From Falsibacillus pallidus (GTDB taxonomy: Bacteria > Bacillota > Bacilli > Bacillales > DSM-25281), in NCBI RefSeq assembly GCF_003350505.1, contig NZ_QQAY01000001.1, forward strand, positions 496,001 through 560,000: a DNA stretch of 64,000 nucleotides, read 5' to 3'. Below the pieces are notes generated by a model. That model worked only from the letters and a program-made list of their open reading frames with translations. It was not told the DNA's origin and made no database searches. Of this stretch, positions 1 to 9,151 are shown piece after piece. Both the position numbers and the translations under genes were made by a program. Position 1 is the stretch's first letter; every line of letters starts with the position of its first letter.

Positions 1-64
1 CATCTGCACGATTGATTGTGACGGCTGCCATATGGTTTTTTTGCTGCAATAAAATGGATTCCAT
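1..64 (-). CDS. Enoyl-CoA hydratase/isomerase family protein, N-terminus only (cut by window start)
   Basis: Only the first 21 codons are inside the window. A strong AGGAGGAGG ribosome-binding site lies about 8 bases upstream of the ATG. The translated start ends in AAVTINRAD, the usual first strand of crotonase-fold proteins (pattern AxITxNRP). It lies downstream of the acyl-CoA ligase gene on the same strand, which suits a role in beta-oxidation or acyl-CoA turnover. With so few residues the family call is tentative. Confidence 0.5.
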   Translation of the reverse strand, partial: MESILLQQKNHMAAVTINRAD

Positions 65-136
65 TAAAACTCCTCCTCCTTTGTTCAATCTATTAATTCG
101 ACATTTTTCATGCAAACCCTTTCAAAACTTTCCATA

Positions 137-164
137 GAAAAAGCAGACATGCAAAATGCCTGCT
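137..164 (-). terminator. Probable terminator after lcfB
   Basis: AGCAGGCAT and ATGTCTGCT (minus strand) form a 9-bp stem with one mismatch, followed by a run of T. It lies just after the stop codon of the acyl-CoA ligase and before the next gene on the same strand. Confidence 0.6.
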
Positions 165-172
165 CTAATCTA

Positions 173-1717
173 TCAAGATTGAAGGATATGATCTTTTAAC
201 GCTCTTCTTAATATTTTGCCAGTGGTATTCTTCGGAAGCTCCTCGATGAATTCGATGGAGGAAGGAAGTTTATATTTGGCCAGGTGCTGTCTGCAATACT
301 CGGCTACCTGTTCTTCTGTCAAATCTTTGTTTGTGCTCACCACAAAGCATTTGACCGCTTCCCCTTGGTTTGGATCAGGTACACCGATTACAGCTGCTTC
401 GACAATATCAGGATGGCTGTAAAGGACTTCTTCTACTTCGCGAGGGTATACATTGAAGCCGCCTACGATGACCATATCTTTTTTGCGGTCGACGATATAA
501 AAATAGCCTTCTTCATCCATTTTGGCTAAATCGCCTGTATATAGCCATCCATCCCTGATGGCAGCTTCTGTCTCTTCAGGCATTTTGTAATAGCCCTTCA
601 TCACATTTGGACCCTGGACAACTAATTCCCCCACTTCCCCGACAGGTACCTCTTCCCCAAGTTCGTTTACAACCTTATTTTTGGTATTCATGATGGAGGT
701 TCCAATGGAGCCCGGTTTCCTTGGGCGGTCCAATGGGTTAAAGCATGTAACAGGTGAAGCTTCTGACAAGCCGTACCCCTCAGAGATCACCACCTTGAAT
801 TTCTGTTCGAAATTCTTCAGGAGTGCAACAGGCAAGGAAGCGCCGCCGGAAATGCAAAGCCTTAAAGTCTTCAGGCTATCCGCATCAGCTTCTGGATATT
901 GATAGAGAAAATTGTACATAGTCGGAACCCCGGCAAAAACCGTCGCTTGATATTTCTCAGCAATGCGGAAAATATCAGCGGGGCTGAATTTCGGAGTGAT
1001 CAGCAAAGTAGCGCCGCTGATCAATGGTGCATTCAATACGACTGTCATACAGAACACATGGAACATCGGAAGAGTCGTAATGACGCGGTCATCCTCATTC
1101 ATTTTCAAATAAGATCCTGTATCCCTGGCATTGGAATATAGATTCTTGTGAGTGAGCATAGCCCCTTTTGGTCTTCCTGTAGTACCTGATGTATAGAGGA
1201 TGACGGCAACATCATCTTCATCCAGTTCAGGCCCTTCAAACGAAAGCGCACCTGTTTCCAATACTTCTGAAAACGATTTCATTTTTGGGTGCGCGGCAAC
1301 CGCTTCTTCAATGGCAGAATCCTGTTTAGTCGGGCAGATGATATAGTTCTCTACTTTTGGCAGAAGCCCTTCCACTTTTCCGACTAGCGGAACCATTAAA
1401 TCCAAAGCGACCACGGCCTTCACGTCGCCATTATTCAATATGTATCCAATTTCATCTTGAGTGTAAATCGGATTGATTGGAATGACAGTGGCACCTAAAC
1501 GCATCGCACCATAAAACGCAATGATAAAATGCGGGGAGTTTCCCAGTAATAGAGCAATGTGATCTCCTTTTGTGACTCCAAGAGATTCCAAACCGGAAGC
1601 AAACTTTGTAACAGCCCCGTCTAATTCACCGTAAGAAGTGGCTTGATCTAAAAAATAATAGGCTGGTTTTGCTGCGTGTGCAGCTGCTGTTTCACTTAAC
1701 CGTTTTGATAAATTCAT
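173..1717 (-). CDS. lcfB: Long-chain fatty-acid-CoA ligase
   Basis: A 514-residue member of the AMP-forming acyl-CoA synthetase family. It activates fatty acids with ATP and CoA to acyl-CoA, the entry step of beta-oxidation. The P-loop-like motif [12 protein letters not shown] (near residue 175), the GYGLSE motif, the YTGD motif and a C-terminal [11 protein letters not shown] catalytic-lysine segment are all present, so the protein looks complete and active. The start has an AAGGAGGGAG ribosome-binding site. The gene is preceded by a FadR-type palindrome (1735-1756), implying repression lifted by long-chain acyl-CoA, as for the B. subtilis orthologue lcfB (yhfL). Assignment to the family is firm. 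Chain-length preference cannot be read from sequence. Confidence 0.9.
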   Translation of the reverse strand: MNLSKRLSETAAAHAAKPAYYFLDQATSYGELDGAVTKFASGLESLGVTKGDHIALLLGNSPHFIIAFYGAMRLGATVIPINPIYTQDEIGYILNNGDVKAVVALDLMVPLVGKVEGLLPKVENYIICPTKQDSAIEEAVAAHPKMKSFSEVLETGALSFEGPELDEDDVAVILYTSGTTGRPKGAMLTHKNLYSNARDTGSYLKMNEDDRVITTLPMFHVFCMTVVLNAPLISGATLLITPKFSPADIFRIAEKYQATVFAGVPTMYNFLYQYPEADADSLKTLRLCISGGASLPVALLKNFEQKFKVVISEGYGLSEASPVTCFNPLDRPRKPGSIGTSIMNTKNKVVNELGEEVPVGEVGELVVQGPNVMKGYYKMPEETEAAIRDGWLYTGDLAKMDEEGYFYIVDRKKDMVIVGGFNVYPREVEEVLYSHPDIVEAAVIGVPDPNQGEAVKCFVVSTNKDLTEEQVAEYCRQHLAKYKLPSSIEFIEELPKNTTGKILRRALKDHILQS

Positions 1718-1734
1718 ATACTCCCTCCTTCTTT

Positions 1735-1756
1735 AATGAATGAATGGTCATTCATT
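1735..1756. promoter_or_regulatory. FadR-type operator upstream of lcfB
   Basis: A perfect inverted repeat, AATGAATGA - 4 bases - TCATTCATT, sits 18 bp upstream of the lcfB start. It matches the known Bacillus FadR (YsiA) box, TGAATGA-N4-TCATTCA. FadR is a TetR-type repressor of beta-oxidation genes released by long-chain acyl-CoA; lcfB is a known target in B. subtilis. FadR itself is not in this window. Confidence 0.85.
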
Positions 1757-1918
1757 TATATTTTTTAATTTTCAAAATATATTATATAGAAAGAATATTA
1801 TTCTTTCAATAAATTGGCATTCAAAAATTTTCTAAGTTTGTCGTAAGTCGCGGAATATCCTATCCTAATTTGCCTTTTTTTCTCTATTAATTTTCACTTG
1901 ATGTATACACCGCTAAAG

Positions 1919-1940
1919 GGTTACTATTGTAGTAGTAACC
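1919..1940. promoter_or_regulatory. Inverted repeat over the likely promoter of the PbuE-like gene
   Basis: GGTTACTA - 6 bases - TAGTAACC is a perfect 8-bp dyad. It overlaps a possible -10 box (TACTAT, 1922-1927) that lies 18 bases after a TTGATG -35-like element (1898-1903). The position suggests a repressor operator. The cognate protein is not evident from the sequence. Confidence 0.5.
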
Positions 1941-1982
1941 TAGTGGAAAAGGTAGTTTTTGATAGAGAAAGGGGTTCTCCCA

Positions 1983-3149
1983 TTGAATTACAAAGTATAT
2001 ATTTTAGCCATCGTTTCTTTTATCGCAGGGATGGTTGAATTAATCGTAGGAGGAATCCTCGATTTAGTTGCAGATGGATTGGATATTTCGATCAGCACAG
2101 CAGGCGGTTTGATTACCATCTATTCATTGGTCTTTGCAATCGCCTCTCCGATCTTACTGACCATGACAGCCAAGTTTGAGAGGAAGTCCCTTCTTCTCTG
2201 GACGCTATTTTCCTTTTTAATCGGGAATATCTTAGCGATGGTGAGTCCTACCTACACCATCCTTTTCATTTCCAGGATGATATCAGCAGCTAGCGGCTCG
2301 CTCCTGGTTGTGTTATGTGTGACGATTGCTTCGAGTATCGTTCAAGAACAATTCAGGGCTCGTGCTATCGGAATCATCTTCATGGGCATAAGCGGCTCAT
2401 TAGTGCTTGGCGTCCCGATTGGCCTGGTCATTGGGAATGCATTCGGCTGGCGCGGCCCATTCGTATTCATTGTCTTCTTGACTGTCTTGGCAATGGCAGG
2501 CGTCTACTTCCTATTAGAAAAAATCGAACCGAAGCCCATCATCCCGCTTAAGCAGCAATTAAAGACACTGAAGGATTCCAAGATATTATTTGCACAGCTC
2601 ACGTCCTTTCTGTTTTTAACCGGACATTTAACGCTTTACGCTTACTTGACTCCATTTCTAAAAACAGCGTTGAATTTAAATGCAGAGTGGATCAGCATCT
2701 TTTATTTTATTTTTGGAATTTCTGCCGTATTCGGCGGTGGTTTTGGCGGTTGGTCCGCAGACAAATTCGGATCAAAGAAGAGTATACTTACCTTCATTTC
2801 TATTTTCGCCGTCGTCCTCTTCATCTTGCCGAAGATGGCATTCTCCATGCCGCTATTCGCAGCCATCATGGTGATTTGGAGCATGCTCAGCTGGGCGATC
2901 ACGCCTGCACAGCAGAACTATCTGATTGAATCATCCCCTGAAACAGCCGATATCCAGCAAGGATTGAATAATTCGGCCCTGCACTTCGGAATCGCGTTGG
3001 GGTCATTGATCGGCGGAGCTGTCATTGAACAGTCATCCGTGATGAACAATGCGTTCGTAGGAGGGGCATTCATCCTTCTTTCCCTTTTATGTGCTGTGAT
3101 TTCGATCTCCAGATCTCCAGTGCAAAACATAAAGACAAGTGAAAATTGA
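1983..3149 (+). CDS. pbuE: MFS efflux permease, PbuE (purine exporter)-like
   Basis: A major facilitator superfamily transporter of 388 residues with about 12 hydrophobic segments. Recalled similarity to B. subtilis PbuE, a hypoxanthine/adenine efflux pump, is strong along the whole length (for example VELIVGGIL near the N-terminus, RARAIGIIFMG mid-protein, APAQQ/TPAQQ near the end). I chose a TTG start at 1983 because GAAAGGGG lies 8 bases upstream and the length then equals that of PbuE. Longer frames begin at 1959 without a proper site. The adenine riboswitch that controls B. subtilis pbuE is not visible here; a dyad at 1919-1940 may replace it. Substrate is inferred from homology only. 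Confidence 0.75.
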   Translation: MNYKVYILAIVSFIAGMVELIVGGILDLVADGLDISISTAGGLITIYSLVFAIASPILLTMTAKFERKSLLLWTLFSFLIGNILAMVSPTYTILFISRMISAASGSLLVVLCVTIASSIVQEQFRARAIGIIFMGISGSLVLGVPIGLVIGNAFGWRGPFVFIVFLTVLAMAGVYFLLEKIEPKPIIPLKQQLKTLKDSKILFAQLTSFLFLTGHLTLYAYLTPFLKTALNLNAEWISIFYFIFGISAVFGGGFGGWSADKFGSKKSILTFISIFAVVLFILPKMAFSMPLFAAIMVIWSMLSWAITPAQQNYLIESSPETADIQQGLNNSALHFGIALGSLIGGAVIEQSSVMNNAFVGGAFILLSLLCAVISISRSPVQNIKTSEN

Positions 3150-3160
3150 TGTACAGCAAA

Positions 3161-3192
3161 AAGCGCCATTCCATAATATTGGAATGGCGCTT
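3161..3192. terminator. Bidirectional terminator between the PbuE-like gene and the TrmB-type regulator
   Basis: AAGCGCCATTCC and GGAATGGCGCTT form a 12-bp perfect stem with an 8-base loop, flanked by A-rich and T-rich tracts, between two convergent genes. Confidence 0.85.
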
Positions 3193-3200
3193 TCGTTTTG

Positions 3201-3959
3201 CTAATAACGAAGACGCATCAGCAGCTTCTTGATTTCTTCATCTGACATGAGGGTTTCCTCATATCTTTTCGTAATTTCTGCGAGGGCGACATCGTGGTAG
3301 AAAAACTCAGCGAAAAATTTCACTACCGGTTTTGATTTGGTTTTGATTGCCTGCCAGGCTCCCTCTTCGACGCCTGCAAATAAAATTTCTTCTTCATCAA
3401 TGACAAGAAGCCTGTTTTTTTCGAGCATCCGATGTTCTTCATTCGGAGATAGAATGTGCAGATTCTTCAAATCCGCTTTAGCATTTCCTACTATCAATGC
3501 TTCGACATGAAGACCCTGCCGCTCCTTTTCCTCCAAAATCGGCAGACACGCTTCCAGTTCATCGGTCCAAATGGAGATAAGGATGGATCTGTCTGCCTTC
3601 TCTAAAAGTTCAAGGAACTGCGCTTGAATGGAAGAATCCACTTTCAGACTCCAAACCCTGTCATCTGTAATCGTTTTTTTCGGCGTATTTGCTTTTAAAT
3701 GGTCGATGCTTTCCTGAAACTCAGACGTCAGCTTCTTAATGGCAAGCTCCAATGGCAATGCCATATATAGCTTTTTCTTCTCTGATACGGAATCCAAAAT
3801 CATTCCTTTTTCCGACATCCTCCCAAGGACTTCGTATATCTTCGCCTTTGGAACGCCGGAATATTTCACGAGCTGGGCTGCATCAAGAGGCTCGGTGCTT
3901 GATAGAAGAGCCTCATAGACTTTGCTCTCATACTGGGTAAAACCGAATTTTTGAAGCAT
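3201..3959 (-). CDS. TrmB-family transcriptional regulator
   Basis: A 252-residue protein with an N-terminal winged helix-turn-helix (about residues 1-70; the segment VPKAKIYEVLGRMSEKG is a typical TrmB recognition helix and wing). The C-terminal domain (about 110-250) resembles the phospholipase-D-like sugar-binding part of TrmB regulators. It reads in the same direction as lplJ, 56 bases downstream of it, so it may be the last gene of the yhfI-lplJ operon. No ligand or target can be inferred. Confidence 0.75.
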   Translation of the reverse strand: MLQKFGFTQYESKVYEALLSSTEPLDAAQLVKYSGVPKAKIYEVLGRMSEKGMILDSVSEKKKLYMALPLELAIKKLTSEFQESIDHLKANTPKKTITDDRVWSLKVDSSIQAQFLELLEKADRSILISIWTDELEACLPILEEKERQGLHVEALIVGNAKADLKNLHILSPNEEHRMLEKNRLLVIDEEEILFAGVEEGAWQAIKTKSKPVVKFFAEFFYHDVALAEITKRYEETLMSDEEIKKLLMRLRY

Positions 3960-4015
3960 ATTTCCTCCATATAAAAACTGGATTAAAATGATGACTTGTA
4001 CATTTTAATTGAATT

Positions 4016-5005
4016 TTACCACAATAAATCGATGAACTCTTCTTTTGTGATATTTCCAAAGTAGTGTTTGACATCGACCGGTTCAAGCGCCTTTTCGATT
4101 TCAGCTTTTTCATAGCGCACGCCTGCAAGCAGATTCTCTACTTCAGAAACATCGCCTACACCAAAGAAATCTCCATAGATCTTGCAGTTTTCAATTCTTC
4201 CTTTGTTCACTTCGAGCCGTACATCAATTTGGCCGACAGGGAAACGGTGGGAATGCTGCAGATTGAATTTGGGGGATTTCCCGTAATTCCAATCCCAATT
4301 CTGATAGCGCTCCTTCGAAATCTCGTGGATCTTCTCCCAATCCTGTTCGGTCAGTTTATATTCCTGGATTTTATCCTCTCCGCCGAAAATGTTCTTAAGG
4401 ATCAAAGAACGGAATTCCTCGATTGATGTTTTTTCTTCCAAGAACTCTGATATGTTCGCCACCCTGCTGCGGATGGACTTAATTCCTTTTGATTCAATTT
4501 TATCTTTTCTTACTTTCAACGCAGAAACCACATGATCCATTTCCGAATCGAATAAAAGGGTTCCGTGGCTGAACATTTTTCCTTTAGTGGAAAACTGAGC
4601 GTTGCCGGAAATTTTCCTGCCTTCGGCTAAGATATCATTCCGGCCGCTAAGCTCAGCATTGACCCCTAGATTTTTAAGTGCTTGGACAACCGGCTCTGTG
4701 AATTTCTTAAAATTATGGAAGCTCTCACCGTCATCCTTGGTGATAAAGCTGAAATTCAGATTGCCCAAATCGTGGTATACCGCTCCCCCTCCGGAAAGCC
4801 GGCGAACCACAATGATCCCGTTTTTATCAACATAGTCCGTATTGATTTCTTCGATTGTATTTTGATTCTTACCGATAATGATTGATGGTCTGTTGATATA
4901 AAACAGTAAATACGTTTCATCAATATCCAAATGTTTAACGGCAAACTCTTCGATGGCCAGATTGATCCTTGGATCGGTAATTCCTTGATTATCAATAAAA
5001 AGCAT
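4016..5005 (-). CDS. lplJ: Lipoate-protein ligase
   Basis: A 329-residue LplA-type enzyme. It activates free lipoate with ATP and transfers it to lysines of 2-oxoacid dehydrogenases and the glycine cleavage H protein. The catalytic domain shows the signature RRLSGGGAVYHD (near residue 73) and KISGNAQ (near 135). A C-terminal accessory domain follows. Length matches B. subtilis LplJ (YhfJ, about 331). It lies 18 bases downstream of the yhfI-type hydrolase gene on the same strand. Confidence 0.9.
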   Translation of the reverse strand: MLFIDNQGITDPRINLAIEEFAVKHLDIDETYLLFYINRPSIIIGKNQNTIEEINTDYVDKNGIIVVRRLSGGGAVYHDLGNLNFSFITKDDGESFHNFKKFTEPVVQALKNLGVNAELSGRNDILAEGRKISGNAQFSTKGKMFSHGTLLFDSEMDHVVSALKVRKDKIESKGIKSIRSRVANISEFLEEKTSIEEFRSLILKNIFGGEDKIQEYKLTEQDWEKIHEISKERYQNWDWNYGKSPKFNLQHSHRFPVGQIDVRLEVNKGRIENCKIYGDFFGVGDVSEVENLLAGVRYEKAEIEKALEPVDVKHYFGNITKEEFIDLLW

Positions 5006-5023
5006 GATTTTTCCCTCTACTTT

Positions 5024-5758
5024 CTAAATCGTTATCTTCAAACCAGCGGCTGCAAGCATGACTTCCCCGCTAAATATCTCGGACGCCTCGTCAACGAGCT
5101 GAGTGAGATCTCCGAATTGAGGCAGATGAGTCAGAATAAGCTTGGACACATCCGCTTTTTCCGCAATATTTCCAGCATCGCGGCTATTCATATGTCCTGC
5201 TGAAGATCCATCCATCTCTCCATAAAAATTGCATTCACAAAGCAGCACATCCGCTTTTTCTGAAAATGGAATGAATGACTCCTGGAATGATGAATCAGCG
5301 GTGTATACTAACTTTTTGCCGCCCGCTTCGATACACATGGCATAGCACGGGACCGGATGAATCGTTTTTAAAAACTTGATCGTAAACGGTCCGATTTTTA
5401 TCGACTGGGAAGGGTCATATGCCTCCCCTTTCGTTACATCCCTAAACGACAAACCACGGAATGCTTGATCATCTTCAGTGTGTCCGTATATCGATAAATT
5501 CCGATTATTCTTTCCCAAAAATTTATTAATTAAAAGTGCGTGCTGCAGCACACCTATATCTGCAATATGATCAGGGTGATAATGTGAAATGATCACAGCA
5601 TCCACCATTTCAGGCTGTATGTAATTCTGAAGCTGAGACAATACTGCACTTCCACAGTCAATTAAGAGATGGTAACCCTCATGTGTAAGCAAGTACCCTG
5701 TGCTCGCTTCATTCTGTTTTGGATAGCCTCCCCAGTGTCCTACAATCGTCAGTTCCAA
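5024..5758 (-). CDS. yhfI: Metallo-beta-lactamase-fold hydrolase YhfI
   Basis: The metal-binding motif SHYHPDH (about residue 60), a later NFYGE segment, the GHMNS histidine and LTHLPQ are those of the ribonuclease Z / phosphodiesterase-like MBL hydrolases. I place the start at a TTG (5758) giving a 244-residue protein beginning MELTIVGHWGG, because GGAGGGG lies 6-7 bases upstream and the length then equals that recalled for YhfI. The longest frame begins five codons earlier, at an ATG that overlaps that site. The substrate of this family member is unknown. Probably in an operon with lplJ. Confidence 0.8.
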   Translation of the reverse strand: MELTIVGHWGGYPKQNEASTGYLLTHEGYHLLIDCGSAVLSQLQNYIQPEMVDAVIISHYHPDHIADIGVLQHALLINKFLGKNNRNLSIYGHTEDDQAFRGLSFRDVTKGEAYDPSQSIKIGPFTIKFLKTIHPVPCYAMCIEAGGKKLVYTADSSFQESFIPFSEKADVLLCECNFYGEMDGSSAGHMNSRDAGNIAEKADVSKLILTHLPQFGDLTQLVDEASEIFSGEVMLAAAGLKITI

Positions 5759-5851
5759 ATAAATCCCCTCCATCTTTATTTTAGCCGAAATATAATGACA
5801 TTTCCTCCAATATGCCTATTTTTTCATCCTATCGCAAAAAGATACCAATTA

Positions 5852-5879
5852 TTGTTGACCAGAATAAAACTGTTATAAT
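5852..5879 (+). promoter_or_regulatory. Likely sigma-A promoter of yhfH
   Basis: TTGTTG (5852-5857), 16-base spacer, TATAAT (5874-5879), about 50 bases upstream of the small YhfH gene. Confidence 0.5.
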
Positions 5880-5934
5880 ACAATATAATAAAATAAGAAC
5901 AGTATTATAACAAATTCCAGGAAGGATGATGAAG

Positions 5935-6069
5935 ATGCTTCATAATGTATTGGAATTCTTTAAAAATCTCCCTGCCAAAAACTGCTCCGAATGCGGGCAG
6001 CAGATGGATGAACAGCATGAATGCTACGGCAATAAATGTGACAAGTGTATGGGGATCAGTGAACTGTAG
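5935..6069 (+). CDS. yhfH: Small zinc-ribbon-like protein YhfH
   Basis: A 44-residue protein, too short for most gene finders. It begins MLHNVLEFFKNLP and carries two cysteine pairs, CSEC and CDKC, spaced as in a zinc ribbon, plus DEQHE between them. This is the layout of the B. subtilis YhfH family next to yhfI/lplJ. I chose the third in-frame ATG (5935) because AGGAAGG lies 9 bases upstream; ATGs at 5926 and 5929 overlap or crowd that site. A terminator follows. Function is unknown. Confidence 0.8.
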   Translation: MLHNVLEFFKNLPAKNCSECGQQMDEQHECYGNKCDKCMGISEL

Positions 6070-6087
6070 TATGAATATTACTTATTG

Positions 6088-6115
6088 AGCTTGCCTTAGG
6101 GCAGGCTTTTCTTTT
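6088..6115 (+). terminator. Terminator after yhfH
   Basis: AGCTTGCC and GGCAGGCT pair (one G-T) over a 4-base loop, followed by TTTTCTTTT. Confidence 0.75.
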
Positions 6116-6212
6116 GTGAATTTTTCTAGAACATTCTTCCTCTGTTTCAGTAACTTCCCTTTGTTCGGTTATAATGGGATGTAGTATATGAAATCATTTC
6201 TTGGAGGTACAT

Positions 6213-6791
6213 ATGGTAAAAAAACTCCGCTTGCTTATTGCAATCACAGCTGTTTTCATTCTGGTTCTATCGGGATGTTCTTCAGCTCCCAAAACAACGA
6301 AAAAAGTAGAGGACTTTACATTTACTGATCAGAACGGCAAAAAATTCGGCTTAAAAGATCTAAAGGGGAAAATCTGGGTCTCTGACTTTGTCTTTACAAG
6401 CTGTACAACCATTTGTCCGCCAATGACCCATAACATGAGTGAACTGCAGAAGAAAGTCGAAGAAGAAGGGCTCGATAATGTGGAATTTGTATCTTTCAGT
6501 GTCGATCCTGCGGTGGACTCGCCTGAAGCCCTTAAAGAATATGCAGGAAAATATGATGGCGACCTTTCAAAATGGCACTTTTTAACGGGATACTCCCAAG
6601 ATAAAATTGAACAATTTGCCAAAGACAACTTCAGTGCTTTCGTCAAGAAACCGGATAGCGGTGACCAGGTAATTCACGGAATTTCCTTTTATATCATCAA
6701 TAAAAAAGGAGAAATCCTGGAGAAAAATTACGCAGGGAACAAAGACGTTCCATATGATGAAATCATTGATACCATCAAAAAGCTTAACTAA
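6213..6791 (+). CDS. ypmQ: SCO1/SenC-family copper chaperone lipoprotein
   Basis: A 192-residue thioredoxin-fold protein that would help load copper into the CuA centre of cytochrome c oxidase. It has an N-terminal lipoprotein signal (hydrophobic stretch then LSGC), the copper-binding CTTIC (CxxxC) motif and a distal histidine (IHGISF), the three ligands expected in Sco proteins. The start at 6213 follows GGAGG by 5 bases; an earlier in-frame TTG overlaps that site. A TATAAT at 6170-6175 may be the -10 box. B. subtilis YpmQ is the closest relative I recall, though it lies elsewhere in that genome. Confidence 0.85.
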   Translation: MVKKLRLLIAITAVFILVLSGCSSAPKTTKKVEDFTFTDQNGKKFGLKDLKGKIWVSDFVFTSCTTICPPMTHNMSELQKKVEEEGLDNVEFVSFSVDPAVDSPEALKEYAGKYDGDLSKWHFLTGYSQDKIEQFAKDNFSAFVKKPDSGDQVIHGISFYIINKKGEILEKNYAGNKDVPYDEIIDTIKKLN

Positions 6792-6806
6792 ATCAACAAA
6801 AAACAA

Positions 6807-6845
6807 AAACTGGCCAGTGCACCATCTGCACTGGCCAGTTTTTTT
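6807..6845. terminator. Bidirectional terminator between sco and yhgE
   Basis: AAACTGGCCAGTGCA and TGCACTGGCCAGTTT form a 15-bp perfect stem with a 5-base loop and T/A tracts on both sides, between two convergent genes. Confidence 0.9.
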
Positions 6846-9054
6846 ATTCTGCTGCTTCTTCCAAACTGCCGTTTTTGAACTTTCTTCTGAATGTAGCCAG
6901 GAAGTAAATCAATGACAGAAGCAGGAAGCCTGCAATATAAATGAACAACATGTTCAAATTCGTCCACATGTAGGCAAAGTCGCCGCTTGAAATAACAGCT
7001 TTGAATGCCTGCACGGAATAAGACATCGGCAGCAGATAATGAATCGGCTGCAATGGTTTCGGGATAGTTTCAAGCGGGTAGGTTCCGGCACTGGTTGTCA
7101 ACTGAAGAATCAGGACAATAATTCCGATGAACCTTCCCGGATCCCCAAGAGCAGTAACCAGGAATTGAATAATGGAGATAAAAGCGATACTCGTAACTAT
7201 CGTAGCCACTACAAATAATGGGATACTCTCCACTTTCAAATCAAGTCCGTAAAGCAGGATTGCATCGACAATCAAGGATTGAATGATTCCGACGATGCCA
7301 ACGACCCCAAATTTTCCGATGAACCAGCTGAAGCCGTTTCTTGGTCTTCCTGCTGGTTCCCTTAGAGGGAATATGATTGAAAGGACCAGAGCCCCGACAA
7401 ATAAACTCAATGAGATGAAATACGGAGCGAATCCAGTACCGTAGTTAGGTACTTTATTGATTCCGTTTTTCTTTACTTTAACCGGTTCACCCATCATATC
7501 GTAAGTGTCATTGTCCGCTTTTACAGAATTTGCGTCATCCGCACCTTCTGCCAATTTATCATGCAGTTCTTTCGTACCTTCTGAAAGATCGTTTGTTCCA
7601 TTCGATAAATCTTTGGATCCATCTGCAAGCTTCTGGGCTCCATCTGTCAGCTGATTGGAACCAGATGATAATTGATTCATTCCGCCTGCCAGCTGTCCTG
7701 CACCCTGTGCAAGCTTATCTGCGCCATTTTTCGCTTCATTCAGCTTGCCGCCAAAAACACCCATGCCATCTACAAGCTTGCTTTGTCCAGAAGCCAGATC
7801 ATTGGCACCTTTTGCAAGCTGGCCGGAGCCGGCGGATAATTGATCTAACCCGCTTTTTAATTGCTGCTGCCCAGCATTAAGCTGTTTCATCTTATCAGCA
7901 ATCGTTGATGCTCCTGTTGAAAGCTGTCCTGCAGAACCTTGAAGCTGGTTCGTGCCGGCTGACAATGACTTGCTGCCTGCTTGCAGCTGTGCCAATGCAC
8001 CCTGCAGTTTTGCTTTTTGATCATCTGGAAGCATCGGCATCAATGCATTCAATTGTTCCTGTAAAGTACTGATTCCCGTTTCAAGCTGCTTGGCGCCATT
8101 TGAAGTTTGGCCAGCGCCTGCTTCCAATTTCTTAAGATTCTCTGCAAGGCTGTCAGCACCTGCACTAAGCTGGTTGGATCCTGCGACAATCTGTCCCATG
8201 GATTCATCCGCTTTTTGAAGGCCAGCCTGGGATTTTTGTGCACCTTCTGCTAATTTTTCAGAACCTGCCTGTGCGTCTTTTGCACCTTTCAGCAGCTGGC
8301 TGTGGCCCTCTGATAATTTGCCAAGTCCAGCAGCAAGGGAATCGGAACCTTTGGCAAGTTCATTGGCGCCGGATTTCAATTTAGATACTCCGGTCGTAAA
8401 TTCCACCGATTTCCCCGCAAGCATCTCCAGGTTCTGTTTCAGCTTCTCGGCTCCATCAGAAACTTTATGGGCGCCGTCATCAAGTTTTTGAGAACCTTCA
8501 CTTGCCTCTTCTAACCCATTGCCCAGTTTTTTAATGTTATCAAAGATGCTTTCCGCGTACGTTTTTGTCACTTCTTTAGACAATTCAGCCTTTATATCCT
8601 TCATGGCTGATTCCCCTATTTGTGAAGAAATAAAATTATAGCCTTGGTTCGGAACATACTTTAATGTCAGTTTTTTAGGCTTTTCATCCATCAGAGTAGT
8701 GGCATTTTCCGAGAAATTTTCAGGGATTTGAATGAGCATGTAATATTTCTCTCTTTCAAGCCCTTTATAGCCTGACTCCTTGCTGACAAAATGAAAATCA
8801 AATTTATCATTTTCCTTTAATTTATCTACCAGGTCATCCCCTAAATGAAGAGCTTCCCCCTCCATCTCAGCACCTTTATCTTCATTGACAATAGCGACAG
8901 GGAGTCTATCTAAATGGCCGTATGGATCCCAAAACGCCCAAAGGTAAACACCGCAGTACATGATTGGAATGAATAATATGGCAATCATGGAGATAAGGAA
9001 CTTCTTCTTTGTGAAGATGGCTTTCCATTCTTCGCGAAATAATGATTTTCTCAC
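6844..9054 (-). CDS. yhgE: YhgE/Pip-family membrane protein
   Basis: A 736-residue protein with one N-terminal membrane helix, a long extracytoplasmic region, and about five C-terminal membrane helices of ABC-2 permease type. The central part (about residues 165-520) is built of seven-to-eleven-residue GAxxLxxG units rich in Gly, Ala, Gln and Ser, typical of YhgE/Pip proteins. Pip is the phage-infection protein of Lactococcus; the cellular role is uncertain, with export and type VII secretion links proposed. Start is GTG with AAGGAGG upstream. The gene follows the TetR gene yhgD and carries a YhgD-like operator (9105-9131). Confidence 0.85.
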   Translation of the reverse strand: MRKSLFREEWKAIFTKKKFLISMIAILFIPIMYCGVYLWAFWDPYGHLDRLPVAIVNEDKGAEMEGEALHLGDDLVDKLKENDKFDFHFVSKESGYKGLEREKYYMLIQIPENFSENATTLMDEKPKKLTLKYVPNQGYNFISSQIGESAMKDIKAELSKEVTKTYAESIFDNIKKLGNGLEEASEGSQKLDDGAHKVSDGAEKLKQNLEMLAGKSVEFTTGVSKLKSGANELAKGSDSLAAGLGKLSEGHSQLLKGAKDAQAGSEKLAEGAQKSQAGLQKADESMGQIVAGSNQLSAGADSLAENLKKLEAGAGQTSNGAKQLETGISTLQEQLNALMPMLPDDQKAKLQGALAQLQAGSKSLSAGTNQLQGSAGQLSTGASTIADKMKQLNAGQQQLKSGLDQLSAGSGQLAKGANDLASGQSKLVDGMGVFGGKLNEAKNGADKLAQGAGQLAGGMNQLSSGSNQLTDGAQKLADGSKDLSNGTNDLSEGTKELHDKLAEGADDANSVKADNDTYDMMGEPVKVKKNGINKVPNYGTGFAPYFISLSLFVGALVLSIIFPLREPAGRPRNGFSWFIGKFGVVGIVGIIQSLIVDAILLYGLDLKVESIPLFVVATIVTSIAFISIIQFLVTALGDPGRFIGIIVLILQLTTSAGTYPLETIPKPLQPIHYLLPMSYSVQAFKAVISSGDFAYMWTNLNMLFIYIAGFLLLSLIYFLATFRRKFKNGSLEEAAE

Positions 9055-9104
9055 GTATGAAGCCTCCTTATTTGATTATTTTCTCTAATTACAGATTTAG
9101 TATT

Positions 9105-9131
9105 AATGACCATTATGTTCATTTGGTCATT
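9105..9131. promoter_or_regulatory. Probable YhgD operator upstream of yhgE
   Basis: AATGACCA - 11 bases - TGGTCATT is a perfect dyad. Its TGACC-N13-GGTCA core and spacing are identical to the dyad before yhgD (9750-9774). Confidence 0.7.
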
Positions 9132-9151
9132 TTTTCTCAAAAAATAGCGGA

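Noticed and set aside
1757-1982. Purine (adenine) riboswitch upstream of the PbuE-like gene
   Set aside because: I could not find the conserved aptamer loops or an expression-platform hairpin. A covariance search would settle it.
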